Positions 15,618-23,989 of a stretch of 31,710 nt of DNA are shown here, one piece after another. Each line of letters begins with the position of its first letter. Positions within the stretch are counted from its first letter, which is position 1. Under the pieces are notes generated by a model. That model was not told the origin of the DNA. It worked only from the letters and a program-made list of their open reading frames with translations, and did no database searches. The stretch comes from Chloroflexi bacterium TSY (GTDB lineage Bacteria > Chloroflexota > Anaerolineae > Caldilineales > Caldilineaceae). The translations under genes and the position numbers were made by a program. The DNA is taken from positions 1 through 31,710 of the forward strand of contig JAHBNG010000153.1 in the NCBI GenBank assembly GCA_019217005.1, given 5' to 3'.

Positions 15618-16916
15618 TCAACGCTGCAAAATTCCATCAATCGTCGTGTGGAGGGTATCAATGATCTCGTCCATCGAAATTTCGCCAATGATGGATTGCT
15701 CCCAGGCCAGATTCAGAGGAGTCAAGCTAACCTCATCAAACCGTGGGTCATTGGCAGCCGGGAACCCAAATTCTAATGAGTCACTCAATGCCTCGAATAG
15801 GTTCCAATTTTCCTGATAGGCGGCCAACTCAAAGCCTTCTGGTCCTCCAGGCAGGTGGCCCAACTCCGCCGTCACAGCTAGACCGTCCTCTTCTATCGTA
15901 GCCCAAAGCACAAAATCGAGGGAGGCTTCCAAATGTTCGCTCTGTTTGCTGATGCTGGCTACATTCCCACCAATAAATGAGGATATCTGACCCTCCTCAG
16001 GACCAGGAATTGGACATGTTCCCAACACCTCGAACAACTCGGGGAATTGATTGCGGATCAAGCCCACCGAGCCGCCACCTCCATAGACCGCCATGGCCTT
16101 CTGGCTTTGGAATAACTCATTCATGGTGCCCCAATCGGTGGCAGGAGCATCGTTCGTAATCTGATGTTCCGTGACAATTGCGCGGGCAAACTCATACATA
16201 TTGCGGACAGGTGGTTCATCGCATCTGGATTTGGTCCAATCCAGGTCTGTGAAATCACCACCCTGTGCCCAGACCCAGGGGCCGAACAAGAACTGATTAA
16301 CACGTCCAGTAGCAAATCCAAACATATCTTCGTTCTTGGCGATTTCCTTCCCGTAAGTCACATGGTCATCCCATGTTCGGAAACCGCTTTCTGGATCGCC
16401 TCCTGCCTCTTCGAGCATCGCTTTATTATAGATGCAGACAGAACAATCCACCCAGAAGGGAACGCCCACCAGCTTCCCTTCGAAGATGCCATAGTGGCGT
16501 TCGGTCGTCATCAAGTTTTGAAAATAACGATCTTGAACATCTGCCGGAATCAAGTCGCTCAAGTCAACAAGCGCATCGAGTTGGACAAAGCGCCCTACCT
16601 GAACGCAGTCAAGACCGATCACATCGGGAGCATTTCCGGCCACCACTGCCGCCACCAACTGCTCATATCGAGTGCCAGGCGGCTGTAGCTCCACCTCCAC
16701 GGTGACCGCCTCTTGTGAATCATTGTAAGCATCTGCCCACTGCGTGAGGTCCTTGGTTCGATCATAATAGATAATCGAAACTGCCTCTGCAGCAGGTGCA
16801 TTGCCAGCACCTGAGCTGGATGGAGCCGGTGCTGGACAACCGGCCAGGAATGCCCCCGCGGCGACTGTTGTACTGAATTGCAAAAACTTACGTCGACTCA
16901 ATTTACTCCTTTTCAT
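15618..16916 (-). CDS. sugar ABC transporter substrate-binding lipoprotein (family 1)
   Basis: The 432-residue protein carries a twin-arginine signal, SRRKFLQF at 7-14, followed by a hydrophobic stretch and a lipobox LAGC giving the lipidated C27. This means folded export and anchoring outside the membrane. The mature part matches family 1 binding proteins: VVAGNAPDVIGLDCVQVGRFVQLDALVDLSDL, VPFWVDCSVCIYNKAMLEEAG, FQSQKAMAVYGGGGSVGL. A strong AAGGAGGAAGG ribosome site precedes the ATG. As the first gene of the long minus-strand block it sets substrate capture for the MalF/MalG-like permeases. The ligand is probably a mono- or oligosaccharide but cannot be specified. Confidence 0.94.
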   Translation of the reverse strand: MKRSKLSRRKFLQFSTTVAAGAFLAGCPAPAPSSSGAGNAPAAEAVSIIYYDRTKDLTQWADAYNDSQEAVTVEVELQPPGTRYEQLVAAVVAGNAPDVIGLDCVQVGRFVQLDALVDLSDLIPADVQDRYFQNLMTTERHYGIFEGKLVGVPFWVDCSVCIYNKAMLEEAGGDPESGFRTWDDHVTYGKEIAKNEDMFGFATGRVNQFLFGPWVWAQGGDFTDLDWTKSRCDEPPVRNMYEFARAIVTEHQITNDAPATDWGTMNELFQSQKAMAVYGGGGSVGLIRNQFPELFEVLGTCPIPGPEEGQISSFIGGNVASISKQSEHLEASLDFVLWATIEEDGLAVTAELGHLPGGPEGFELAAYQENWNLFEALSDSLEFGFPAANDPRFDEVSLTPLNLAWEQSIIGEISMDEIIDTLHTTIDGILQR

Positions 16917-16990
16917 GCCTTCCTCCTTGGTTTGTATAGACTGAGCACTAGCATAAATTTGGATAAATTAGCATGCTTCCAGTGAAGTGG

Positions 16991-17078
16991 AACAGACGAA
17001 TTTATTCTCTTCGCCGCCATGGACGGGAATAGACTTGCTCCCTTTTAGTTGAGTAAAACAAGCGAATCTATTCTCATC
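16991..17078 (-). promoter_or_regulatory. repeat pair and stem-loop in the leader of the sugar operon
   Basis: Two 22-base direct repeats (16991-17012 and 17057-17078) match at 18 positions and lie 66 bases apart, 75 to 160 bases upstream of the binding protein start. Between them GAATAGACTTG (17027-17037) pairs with CAAG (17059-17062) and TCTATTC (17067-17073), interrupted by a 4-base bulge. Repeated sites at operon heads often bind a regulator. No regulator gene is adjacent, and no confident promoter hexamers were found. Confidence 0.35.
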
Positions 17079-17187
17079 TATGAGCGGGCACGGCATAGAG
17101 CTGAACGAATCTTAAATAGCCAAAGAAATGATGCTTCGGACCTTGAGTGATTGGTTCCGCGCTAAAATTGGACTCCGGATTGATCAT
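17074..17187 (-). pseudogene. remnant of a beta-propeller hydrolase-type gene
   Basis: The minus-strand frame from an ATG at 17187 reads MINPESNFSAEPITQGPK followed by HHFFGY, then turns into LRFVQLYAVPAHR and stops. GPKHHFFGYYDK is a start I associate with large oligogalacturonate-lyase-like or propeller proteins in Planctomycetes and Chloroflexota. Here the motif is cut right after FGY, consistent with an internal deletion that removed most of the gene. It points in the same direction as the sugar operon, suggesting the operon once began with another hydrolase. The rest of 16917-17421 has no coding signal. Confidence 0.45.
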
Positions 17188-17421
17188 GGGAAGCTCCGGT
17201 TTGGTGACGGGGCGCTCTTTCAGACAGGACCAATTGTAAGGGAAGTGATACGATTGGTCAACCGAGATGCAAGTGTGGAGACATTTCATATTGGGCGCAA
17301 GAGTACAAGAATGTGTTGCAAGGTAAAGTAGCATGCCAATCATCCAACGAACTCTTCAACCGTGCATTGCCTTGGGCATCTGCTCCAAACTTGTACTGCA
17401 TTCCTGCATCCTGCGTAGCTC

Positions 17422-17450
17422 TTGGTTTGCAACGAGAACTCTGCTATAAT
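17422..17450 (+). promoter_or_regulatory. sigma-70-type promoter of the coiled-coil gene
   Basis: TTGGTT (17422-17427), a 17-base spacer and TATAAT (17445-17450) preceded by TGC, an extended -10. Transcription would start near 17457, about 30 bases before the ATG at 17487, which has no evident ribosome site. Confidence 0.65.
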
Positions 17451-17486
17451 TGAATCCGCACAAAACGGCAGTTTTACGAGTTTACA

Positions 17487-18398
17487 ATGACTTTTTCATC
17501 TATCATTGAACAGATGCCTCAGGAACTTCAACTGTCAATGTTTAAGTTTGCTGAGGCGCTCGAGGAAAAAATTCAGGCAGATATGGCGGTGCGTCGTCAA
17601 GATATCGACGCGCTGCGAGACTCTACCGCAAAATTAGTTCAATCCCAGGCAGATTCTGAGAACCGTCTGGAGCGAGTTGAAGCAATTCTGGCCGAAGTAA
17701 TGGAAGGGCATAGACAGTCAGAGCAGCGTTTAACCCGACTTGAGGTTACGGTTAAAGAGTTGGCGGAAGCGCAGAAGCGGACAGAACAGCGGGTTGAGGA
17801 GTTGGCGGAAGCGCAAAAACAAACAGAGATTCGTTTGACCCGACTTGAGGTTACTGTAGGAGAGTTGGCGGAAGCGCAGAAACGAACCCATGAATCTCTC
17901 GAGGAACTTCGGTTGGAATATAAAGAGACGAAAGAAGATCTCAAAGAAACCAAAACAACTGTGGGAGATCTGCTTGGTGATAGTCTAGAGCGGACATATC
18001 GTGATAGAATCGGCTCTTATTTGGGTTCCGTATTGCGTAAAGTACATGTATTTGAATTACAACAGCTTGCCGACGAACTAGAGCAACATTTGTCCGCTGC
18101 GGAAATGGATGAATTGTGGCCTCTTGATCTGTTGGTACGGGGTCAAGTACATGCCTTGGCTGAACGACCAGAACTATGGCTTGCCATCGAAATATCTAAT
18201 ACTGTCGATCAACGAGATGTCACCAGGGCGCAACGTCGGGCCGAGCTTCTGCGCAAAGCTGGGTACCGTGCGATTCCAGCCGTGGCAGGAGCAGAACTGA
18301 CCGAAGGTGCAGAAGCAGCTGTGACCGGTGATAGAGTTCTTACTCTTCGTAAAGGCATTCATCGGTTTTGGGATGAGGCTCTGGCTCGTGTTATGTGA
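17487..18398 (+). CDS. coiled-coil protein with possible PD-(D/E)XK nuclease-like C-terminus
   Basis: The 303-residue protein has a long coiled coil from about 25 to 165. Within it RLTRLEVTVKELAEAQKRTE (81-100) recurs almost unchanged at 116-135, with a partial copy ELAEAQKQTE between them; the DNA repeats as well (17727-17786 and 17832-17891). The C-terminal third contains PLDLLVRG (D214) and LAIEIS (E235) followed by a helix RAQRRAELLRKAGYRAIPAVAG. This strand-helix order resembles the degenerate restriction-endonuclease fold of DUF3782-type proteins common in cyanobacteria and Chloroflexota. It ends with TGA. Function is unknown; a DNA-binding or regulatory role is a guess. Confidence 0.75.
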   Translation: MTFSSIIEQMPQELQLSMFKFAEALEEKIQADMAVRRQDIDALRDSTAKLVQSQADSENRLERVEAILAEVMEGHRQSEQRLTRLEVTVKELAEAQKRTEQRVEELAEAQKQTEIRLTRLEVTVGELAEAQKRTHESLEELRLEYKETKEDLKETKTTVGDLLGDSLERTYRDRIGSYLGSVLRKVHVFELQQLADELEQHLSAAEMDELWPLDLLVRGQVHALAERPELWLAIEISNTVDQRDVTRAQRRAELLRKAGYRAIPAVAGAELTEGAEAAVTGDRVLTLRKGIHRFWDEALARVM

Positions 18399-18553
18399 CA
18401 GTGTGTAGCACCGAGTGTATCCCGCAGATTTGGCCAAGTGCCGATTCTTCGTTTCACCTGGCTTAAACCCGAGAAGTCTTCTATCATATATCTGTTGGGC
18501 TATGTCTGAAATCTATCGATTCAGCTATCGATCAACAGACAATCTGGTTCTAT

Positions 18554-20143
18554 ATGGATTTCAATAATCTCGATCAACAACTGGGCACTTATCTTTCCGC
18601 TTCAAAGCTACCTGGCTTCAGTCTTGCCATCAGCGATCGAGAGCGCACGCTACACACATTTACGTACACGAGTGATCGAGAATCGAATCCACTCATTACA
18701 CCCGATACTCTGTTTGAGATTGGGTCAATTGGAAAGTCGTTCACCAGCATTCTATTTCAGCAGCTTGTAGACGCAGGAAGCTACGATCTGCATAAACCAG
18801 TAAATGAGTATTTGCCTTGGTTCGACATCCCAAGCGAATTTGAGCCGATTACGACACACCACCTGTTGTGTCACACGGCTGGGATCATTAACGGCACCGA
18901 TTTTAGCGGCGACACAGTTGCCGAAGTTTACGCTCTACGGGAAACGCAAACTGCATCGCCACCTGGAACCTTCTTTCACTATTCCAACGTGGGCTACAAG
19001 CTACTGGGCGCTGTTCTGGAACAAGTCACGCAAGAGAGCTATCCTGCTCTGGTGCGTGAACGGATTCTCGATCCGCTCGACCTGGACAACGTCTATCCGG
19101 CCATTACGCACGATCTCCGTTCACAAATGGCAGTGGGGTATATCCCACTCTATGATGATCGACCAGCCCCATTAGATCACCCAATTGCGCCCGGTGTGCG
19201 GTATGAAACCGCAACGGCCGATGGGTGTATTGTCTCCAACTCCACTGATTTAGCAACGTACATGCGAATGTTTATGCAAGGCGGCCAAGAGGGCGTGTTG
19301 TCGCCAGAAGGATATGCACGTATCGTACAACCCACCATCCAGATCGATGACGACACACACTATGGCTATGGATTGGCCATCTCCGACAAACCTGAGGGCC
19401 AATTTATCAGTCATTCAGGGGGAATGGCTGGCGGCTACATCACGCAAATGATGTGGCACGTCGAGTCAAATAGTGGCTTCGTTGCCATGTTCAACGCCGC
19501 CGGTGTCCCCGGTATTGGAGAAATTTTCGAGTGGCTTCAGCAGGTTCTTGCGGCATGGGGCAATGAGGGCGATTTACCATCCCTGGAAGCGCCAGCAAAC
19601 CCCTTCATTGTTACCGACGCAGATCGCTATGCGGGAAGCTATTTCGATGGCTTCCAGCCCCTGAACATTCTCGCACGTGGGGATCGCATTTTCCTGGAAC
19701 ATGATGGAACAGAACAGACACTCGCCATGCGCGCACCAGATCGGTTCACCTGCGACCACCCAGACTTTGATCGCTTCATATTCGCTTTCCAGCGCGATGA
19801 TGACGACAATATCGAATCAGTGACGCATGGTGAGCAACGTTATCTGTCAGAAGGCGTTGATCGACCACAAGTGGATGTTCCTGCTGAATGGCACGCGTAT
19901 CGTGGACATTACCGCAGCCACAATCCTTGGTTGTCAGCTTTTCGCGTGTTGCTGCGCGCCGGGCGACTCTATTTCCAGGCTGGGAGTCACGAAACTCCTC
20001 TTGTCCCCCTTGGTAATGGGGTCTTCCGTGTGGGTGAGGATGAGCGGTTGCCAGAGCGATTGCGTTTTGACCTACTGATCCGGGGACAAGCAATTCGGGC
20101 ACAGTTCAACACGGCATTGTATTACCGGACATTTACCCCATAA
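18554..20143 (+). CDS. class C beta-lactamase-like serine hydrolase
   Basis: The 529-residue protein has the three marks of the serine beta-lactamase/esterase group: S58-I-G-K61 in EIGSIGKSFTSI (SxxK), Y143-S-N145 in FHYSNVGY, and H287-S-G-G in ISHSGGMAGG, the KTG-equivalent. Beyond about 370 there is a beta-rich C-terminal extension of the kind seen in EstB-like and D-aminopeptidase-like members. There is no signal peptide, so a cytoplasmic esterase or peptidase is likelier than an exported antibiotic-resistance enzyme. The ATG has no clear ribosome site. It converges on tyrS with a 30-base gap. Confidence 0.88.
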   Translation: MDFNNLDQQLGTYLSASKLPGFSLAISDRERTLHTFTYTSDRESNPLITPDTLFEIGSIGKSFTSILFQQLVDAGSYDLHKPVNEYLPWFDIPSEFEPITTHHLLCHTAGIINGTDFSGDTVAEVYALRETQTASPPGTFFHYSNVGYKLLGAVLEQVTQESYPALVRERILDPLDLDNVYPAITHDLRSQMAVGYIPLYDDRPAPLDHPIAPGVRYETATADGCIVSNSTDLATYMRMFMQGGQEGVLSPEGYARIVQPTIQIDDDTHYGYGLAISDKPEGQFISHSGGMAGGYITQMMWHVESNSGFVAMFNAAGVPGIGEIFEWLQQVLAAWGNEGDLPSLEAPANPFIVTDADRYAGSYFDGFQPLNILARGDRIFLEHDGTEQTLAMRAPDRFTCDHPDFDRFIFAFQRDDDDNIESVTHGEQRYLSEGVDRPQVDVPAEWHAYRGHYRSHNPWLSAFRVLLRAGRLYFQAGSHETPLVPLGNGVFRVGEDERLPERLRFDLLIRGQAIRAQFNTALYYRTFTP

Positions 20144-20173
20144 GTAATTTTGCGGACTTTCGTCAACGATTCG

Positions 20174-21454
20174 TCACTCTACCTTCACCAAGTGGTAATT
20201 CTTCTTGCCTTTGCGAATCACGAGGAACTGACCATCGATACTCTGTTCCATCGTAATTGCTTGATCTGTGTCTCCCACCTTTATGTTGTTGATGTAGACG
20301 CCGCCATTGGCGATGAGACGCCGCGCCTCACCCCGAGACTTGGCGACACCGGCATCGGCCAGTAGATTCGGCAGAGGTATCCCTTCGCCAGAAAGAGCTT
20401 GCCGTCCGATGGTTGCTGACGGCACATCGGCAAAGATATCCTGAACGTCTTGGGCATCCAACCCATCGAGTTCGCCGCCAAAAAAGACTTCCGACGCTTT
20501 GGTGGCTTTGGTTAGTCCGCTCTCGCCATGGAATAGGCGTGTGGTTTCGACAGCTAGTCGTTTTTGCGCCTCCCGTTTATGCGGTTCATCACGGACGGCT
20601 TGTTCGTATCCCCCCATCTCATCCTGAGAGAGGAACGTATAGAAACAGAGCATCTTGATCACATCACCATCCAAGGTGTTCAAGAAGAACTGGTAGAAAC
20701 GGTATGGAGAGGTGCGCTCTGGATCGAGCCAGACTGAATCCCCCTCCGCAGTCTTGCCAAATTTGGATCCGTCTGATCGAGTCAACAGTGGGTAGACCGC
20801 ACCGTGAACCGTGGCTCCATCTAATTTGCGAACGAGTGTTGTCCCTGCAGTGATATTTCCCCACTGATCGCTGCCACCCACCTGCATCTTGCAGCCACGA
20901 TTTTTATACAAGTAATGAAAATCGTAGGCTTGTAATAGCATATACGAAAATTCGGTGTAGGACAGCCCACCACTTTCTCGATCCAGGCGAGACTTGACCG
21001 AATCTTTGCTGGTCATATAGTTGATCGAAAAATGCTTGCCTACATCGCGTAAAAACTCGAGCATAGAGATTTGGGAAAGCCAGTCGGCGTTATTAACAAG
21101 CAGGGCCGGATTACTCTTTACCTCGAAATCGAGGAGAGAGGCCAACTGGACCTTGATGCACTCTACATTGTGATGAATCTCTTCCGCCGTCATGAGGTTG
21201 CGTTCAGTGGATCGACCGCTGGGATCACCAATCATGCCCGTCCCACCGCCTGCCAGCGCAATCGGTTGATGGCCATACCGCTGCAAGCGGGCTAGACCAA
21301 TCATGGGAATGAGATTACCAACGTGGAGGCTGTCGGCGGTTGGGTCAAAGCCATTGTAGACAACTAAGGGTTCGCTGCCCAAGGCTTTTTCGGTTTCTTC
21401 AGTAGCATCGAAGAGAAGACCGCGCCAATTCCATTCTTTAAATATATTTTCCAT
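20174..21454 (-). CDS. tyrS: tyrosine--tRNA ligase
   Basis: The 426-residue class I synthetase charges tRNA-Tyr with tyrosine in the cytoplasm. The HIGH-type motif is HVGN (44-47) in DPTADSLHVGNLIP. The tyrosine pocket shows QAYDFHYLYKNRGCKMQVGGSDQWGN (175-200), and the KMSKS-type loop is KFGKT (231-235). A C-terminal S4 RNA-binding domain begins near 359 (GIPLPNLLADAGVAKSRGEARRLIANGGVYIN). Length and order are standard for bacterial TyrS. Only a weak AAAGAA ribosome site precedes the ATG, which overlaps the stop of a small upstream frame by one base. The leader carries a stem-loop at 21590-21639; no T-box sequence was found. Confidence 0.97.
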   Translation of the reverse strand: MENIFKEWNWRGLLFDATEETEKALGSEPLVVYNGFDPTADSLHVGNLIPMIGLARLQRYGHQPIALAGGGTGMIGDPSGRSTERNLMTAEEIHHNVECIKVQLASLLDFEVKSNPALLVNNADWLSQISMLEFLRDVGKHFSINYMTSKDSVKSRLDRESGGLSYTEFSYMLLQAYDFHYLYKNRGCKMQVGGSDQWGNITAGTTLVRKLDGATVHGAVYPLLTRSDGSKFGKTAEGDSVWLDPERTSPYRFYQFFLNTLDGDVIKMLCFYTFLSQDEMGGYEQAVRDEPHKREAQKRLAVETTRLFHGESGLTKATKASEVFFGGELDGLDAQDVQDIFADVPSATIGRQALSGEGIPLPNLLADAGVAKSRGEARRLIANGGVYINNIKVGDTDQAITMEQSIDGQFLVIRKGKKNYHLVKVE

Positions 21455-21699
21455 TATTCTTTGTCCGGTTTTTTGTCAAATGGCTCCACAGCATTGAACG
21501 CTGGAACCCATGGTATAACGTAGATCATAAGCGTTTGGAAGAACATCCACGCCCGATAGATATGACTAATCGTCACATTATTTAAACTTCGTACTTTCGT
21601 CCACAATTCAGCCAGAGTAAAAAATGCTGCGAAAGTACGGAGGTTAAGTGACTTCTCTATAAGATAATTTAAACGTAGGTTCGGCACGAATGCAAACAC
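21454..21699 (-). CDS. possible small leader ORF upstream of tyrS
   Basis: An 81-codon frame ends in TAATG, its stop sharing a base with the tyrS start, an arrangement that allows coupled translation. The product (LRTFAAFFTLAELWTKVR, RAWMFFQTLMIYVIPWVPAF) is rich in hydrophobic residues but resembles no family I know. Its frame runs through the leader stem-loop, so it may be only an accidental frame in a structured 5' region. No clear ribosome site was noted. Confidence 0.22.
   Translation of the reverse strand: MFAFVPNLRLNYLIEKSLNLRTFAAFFTLAELWTKVRSLNNVTISHIYRAWMFFQTLMIYVIPWVPAFNAVEPFDKKPDKE
21590..21639 (-). promoter_or_regulatory. stem-loop in the tyrS leader
   Basis: CGTACTTTCG (21590-21599) and CGAAAGTACG (21630-21639) pair perfectly over 10 bp around a 30-nt loop, with partial pairing continuing outward. 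It lies 136-185 bases upstream of the tyrS start. No T-box consensus or terminator-like U-run follows. The remaining DNA between 21640 and 21850 shows nothing recognisable. Confidence 0.45.
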
Positions 21700-21850
21700 A
21701 GATGCACGGGACGAGCAATCCTGGATTGGGCCAAGAACTCTCTCTTGAGCGGATTATTGAGTGGTCCACTCCGGGATTGCGTATGGCACCTTTACCGAAT
21801 AACACCGCTTTTTTAAGGTCCGCGATTGCCCTATTGTGTACTATGAGTTG

Positions 21851-23023
21851 TCACGCATCGTTAATTTCCCGGGATGGCTTAATGCGTCTGAGATAGAGGG
21901 CGATCAAGATCAAGGGCAGAACCATCATATAGTTCACTCCTAACGCCACTTGAAAGCTTGTTCTTTCGGCAATGACACCGGTCCAGAGGGGTGGAACCAT
22001 TGATCCCAGTGTCATCGCCACGTTCAGAGTACCCGTCATTGTACCTGTCTGTTCCGGATAAAGGCGGGCACCGAAGGCTAGTGCGGTCGGAAAAAGACCG
22101 GAAAGGCTCAACCCCGTGAGGAAGACGCCAATCACAACAACCAGATTATTTTCGAGCAGGACCAATGGATAAGTGAGCGTGATGCCAATCGCAAGAACCA
22201 GCAACAGTCTGGCATATCCAACGCGCTCAGCAACTGCCGCACAGATAAAACGTCCGCCCGTGAGCGCAATGTAGAAGATTGAGATCATCGATATGGAAAA
22301 GAATGTCGAGAGACCGGCTGACTGTTGCATAAAGAGAGCGATTCATCCTAGCAGACTCCACGCCACACCGTTGTAGGCAAAGGCGATCAAAAATAGCGCA
22401 AAGAATGCTCCTTTGCGCAGCATGGTGAGATCCAATTGCTGCACCTGATCTCGCTGCTCAGTCGAAGTCCTGGTGCGATACAAGAGATAGGCTCCAATCC
22501 CGTAGAGAAGCCAGATGAACCCCGTTCCACCCAAAGCCCAACGCCACGCCATCCCCCGCTCGATCAAGTAGCCAATGATCAGGGGTGAAACAGCTGCACC
22601 GACCCCGTAGATACCATGCAGCATGTTCAGTGCACGAGCTTGTGCGCCGGGGTTTGCATCGGCAATCATGGCGTTGATTCCGGTCGAAAGGGCAGCTTGG
22701 GCCACGCTCACCAACGCAAAGCCGACAACAAAGAGCATCCAGGACTTGGTCACACCGGTCAAGGCCAAGGCGCTGGCCAAGATGAAGGCCGAAAGCCAAA
22801 CCAGCCGCTGACGGCCCATCAGGTCGGACCCCACGCCAGCAAGTAGATTGCCAAGTATTCCACCCACGGCTCGTGCCGGGAAGATAAACGCAATGGTTGC
22901 CACCGTCAGACCCATGGCTGCAAACTCTTCCGTCATCGAGGGCATGATGGCTGGCATGAGAACGGCGGCTGTACCGATGAAGACATAGCCGACGAGGCCA
23001 AGATAAGTTAACCATCGATTCAA
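21851..23023 (-). pseudogene. MFS transporter interrupted by one in-frame TGA
   Basis: A single reading frame of 391 codons encodes a major facilitator protein of about 12 membrane segments. It is cut by one TGA at 22343-22345, in the context GVAWSLLG-stop-IALFMQQSAG, where a tryptophan codon TGG would restore the frame. The first half contains the loop-2/3 signature region GVGSDLMGRQRLVWLSAFI, the second AVAERVGYARLLLVLAIG, both in the expected places. Initiation is at TTG 23023 with a good GGGAGG six bases upstream. TGA is a genuine stop in mutL, the sugar-binding protein and the coiled-coil gene, so recoding is unlikely. Either a recent nonsense mutation or a base-call error explains it. 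The substrate is unknown. Confidence 0.85.
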
Positions 23024-23276
23024 TAGATGCCTCCCTGTTCATATTCAGGATACACCAGAAAAAGGATTCCCGAGATGGCAATAGAGTTTCTCTGGAGTAT
23101 CTGCAAAATCGCCAAAATTTTGGGGAATTTAATTCTTGGCGATTCCATACCATCAAAAACCCCGGCTCTTTGGGAATGTCCGTGATTGATGATCAAAATA
23201 GAGATTAGCGTCGGGTGAGTAGTCATAGGCGTATCGAAACCAAAGCGGGTCTACCACGGAAGATCCCAATGAGCCA
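23024..23276. other. non-coding stretch, no gene seen
   Basis: There is a 68-codon minus frame with no ribosome site and no family likeness. Apart from the hairpin that follows, nothing in this stretch up to 23458 can be supported as a feature. Confidence 0.5.
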
Positions 23277-23305
23277 AAACCCCTTGCCAACTTGACAAGG
23301 GGTTT
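23277..23305 (-). terminator. stem-loop terminator downstream of the 76-residue protein gene
   Basis: AAACCCCTTG and CAAGGGGTTT pair perfectly over 10 bp around a 9-nt loop. On the minus strand the right arm runs into GGTTTTGG, a short U-tract. It lies about 150 bases past the stop of the small minus-strand gene. Confidence 0.55.
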
Positions 23306-23458
23306 CAGTGAATCTAGATCATCTACAACAGATAGATGATACGTGATAGATGCAATTGTAGGCTCCGGTTATCGTTTTCGCCAAAGCAGAGCGTTAATGA
23401 ATAGCAGGTCGTCCTACAAATGGTCAGAACAATGACCAAGATGTTTACTACTTGGTGA

Positions 23459-23689
23459 TTAGGCCATTACACGCTGGGCAACGCTTCCCTCTGTTCGGTA
23501 AAAGTCAGCCTGCATCCGCCGGTCTGCCATATCTGGATGTGGTTCGACCAAAAATTTCGGACTGGGATTCGAGCCACAGGGAAGATGCGCGGCACTAAAC
23601 ATCATGGAGGCAGCATAATCTATTTCACTTGCGTGACTGGCAGCATAGTCCATTGCATCATCATTGGTGCGAACAGAAAAATTCATCAT
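23459..23689 (-). CDS. 76-residue orphan small protein
   Basis: A strong AAGGAG sits four bases before the first of two adjacent ATG codons and seven before the second (23686), so the second may be the real start. The product is acidic to neutral and non-membrane, with a repeated DYAAS (MDYAASHASEIDYAASMM) and a middle CGSNPSPKF segment. It has its own terminator-like hairpin downstream and a stem-loop in its leader, so it looks like a stand-alone transcript. No known family is recognised. A peptide-precursor role cannot be excluded but lacks a modifying enzyme nearby. Confidence 0.6.
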   Translation of the reverse strand: MMNFSVRTNDDAMDYAASHASEIDYAASMMFSAAHLPCGSNPSPKFLVEPHPDMADRRMQADFYRTEGSVAQRVMA

Positions 23690-23720
23690 AAATCTCCTTC
23701 ATCATTGAAGTAATTGTTTC

Positions 23721-23742
23721 ACGGCAGCTACGCTGCTGCCGT
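23721..23742 (-). promoter_or_regulatory. hairpin in the leader of the small protein gene
   Basis: ACGGCAGC (23721-23728) and GCTGCCGT (23735-23742) pair perfectly around a 6-nt loop, about 30 bases upstream of the small gene's start. The rest of 23743-23989 is AT-rich intergenic DNA between divergent genes. It must hold both promoters, but none is convincing by eye. Confidence 0.45.
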
Positions 23743-23989
23743 ACATAGATCAGGTTGAAAAGTATAACATAATAGACGATATATTTTTCTGTCAGATTGC
23801 TCACCCTTTGATCCATACTCATCAGCCGAAAGAGTAAATCTCCTTCATTTTTCTTCTAAGAATTACATCAGCTTTTACTCTTTTCATAGATGAGCTTTGA
23901 TCAACAACTGTCAAAATGTGCATATAGACTGATTACGGGATAAAATCAAACAAGATCTTTACCTATTGTTCAATCTGGATAGGTGTCAT

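Noticed and set aside
21455..21850. T-box riboswitch for tyrS
   Set aside because: No T-box consensus or terminator/antiterminator pair was found on the minus strand; only a single stem-loop is present.
22343..22345. TGA read as tryptophan (altered genetic code)
   Set aside because: TGA ends mutL, the sugar-binding protein and the coiled-coil gene at their expected lengths, so the standard code applies.
22458..23156. 232-codon minus-strand frame overlapping the MFS gene
   Set aside because: It has no membrane pattern or family likeness and lies out of frame within clear MFS coding sequence.
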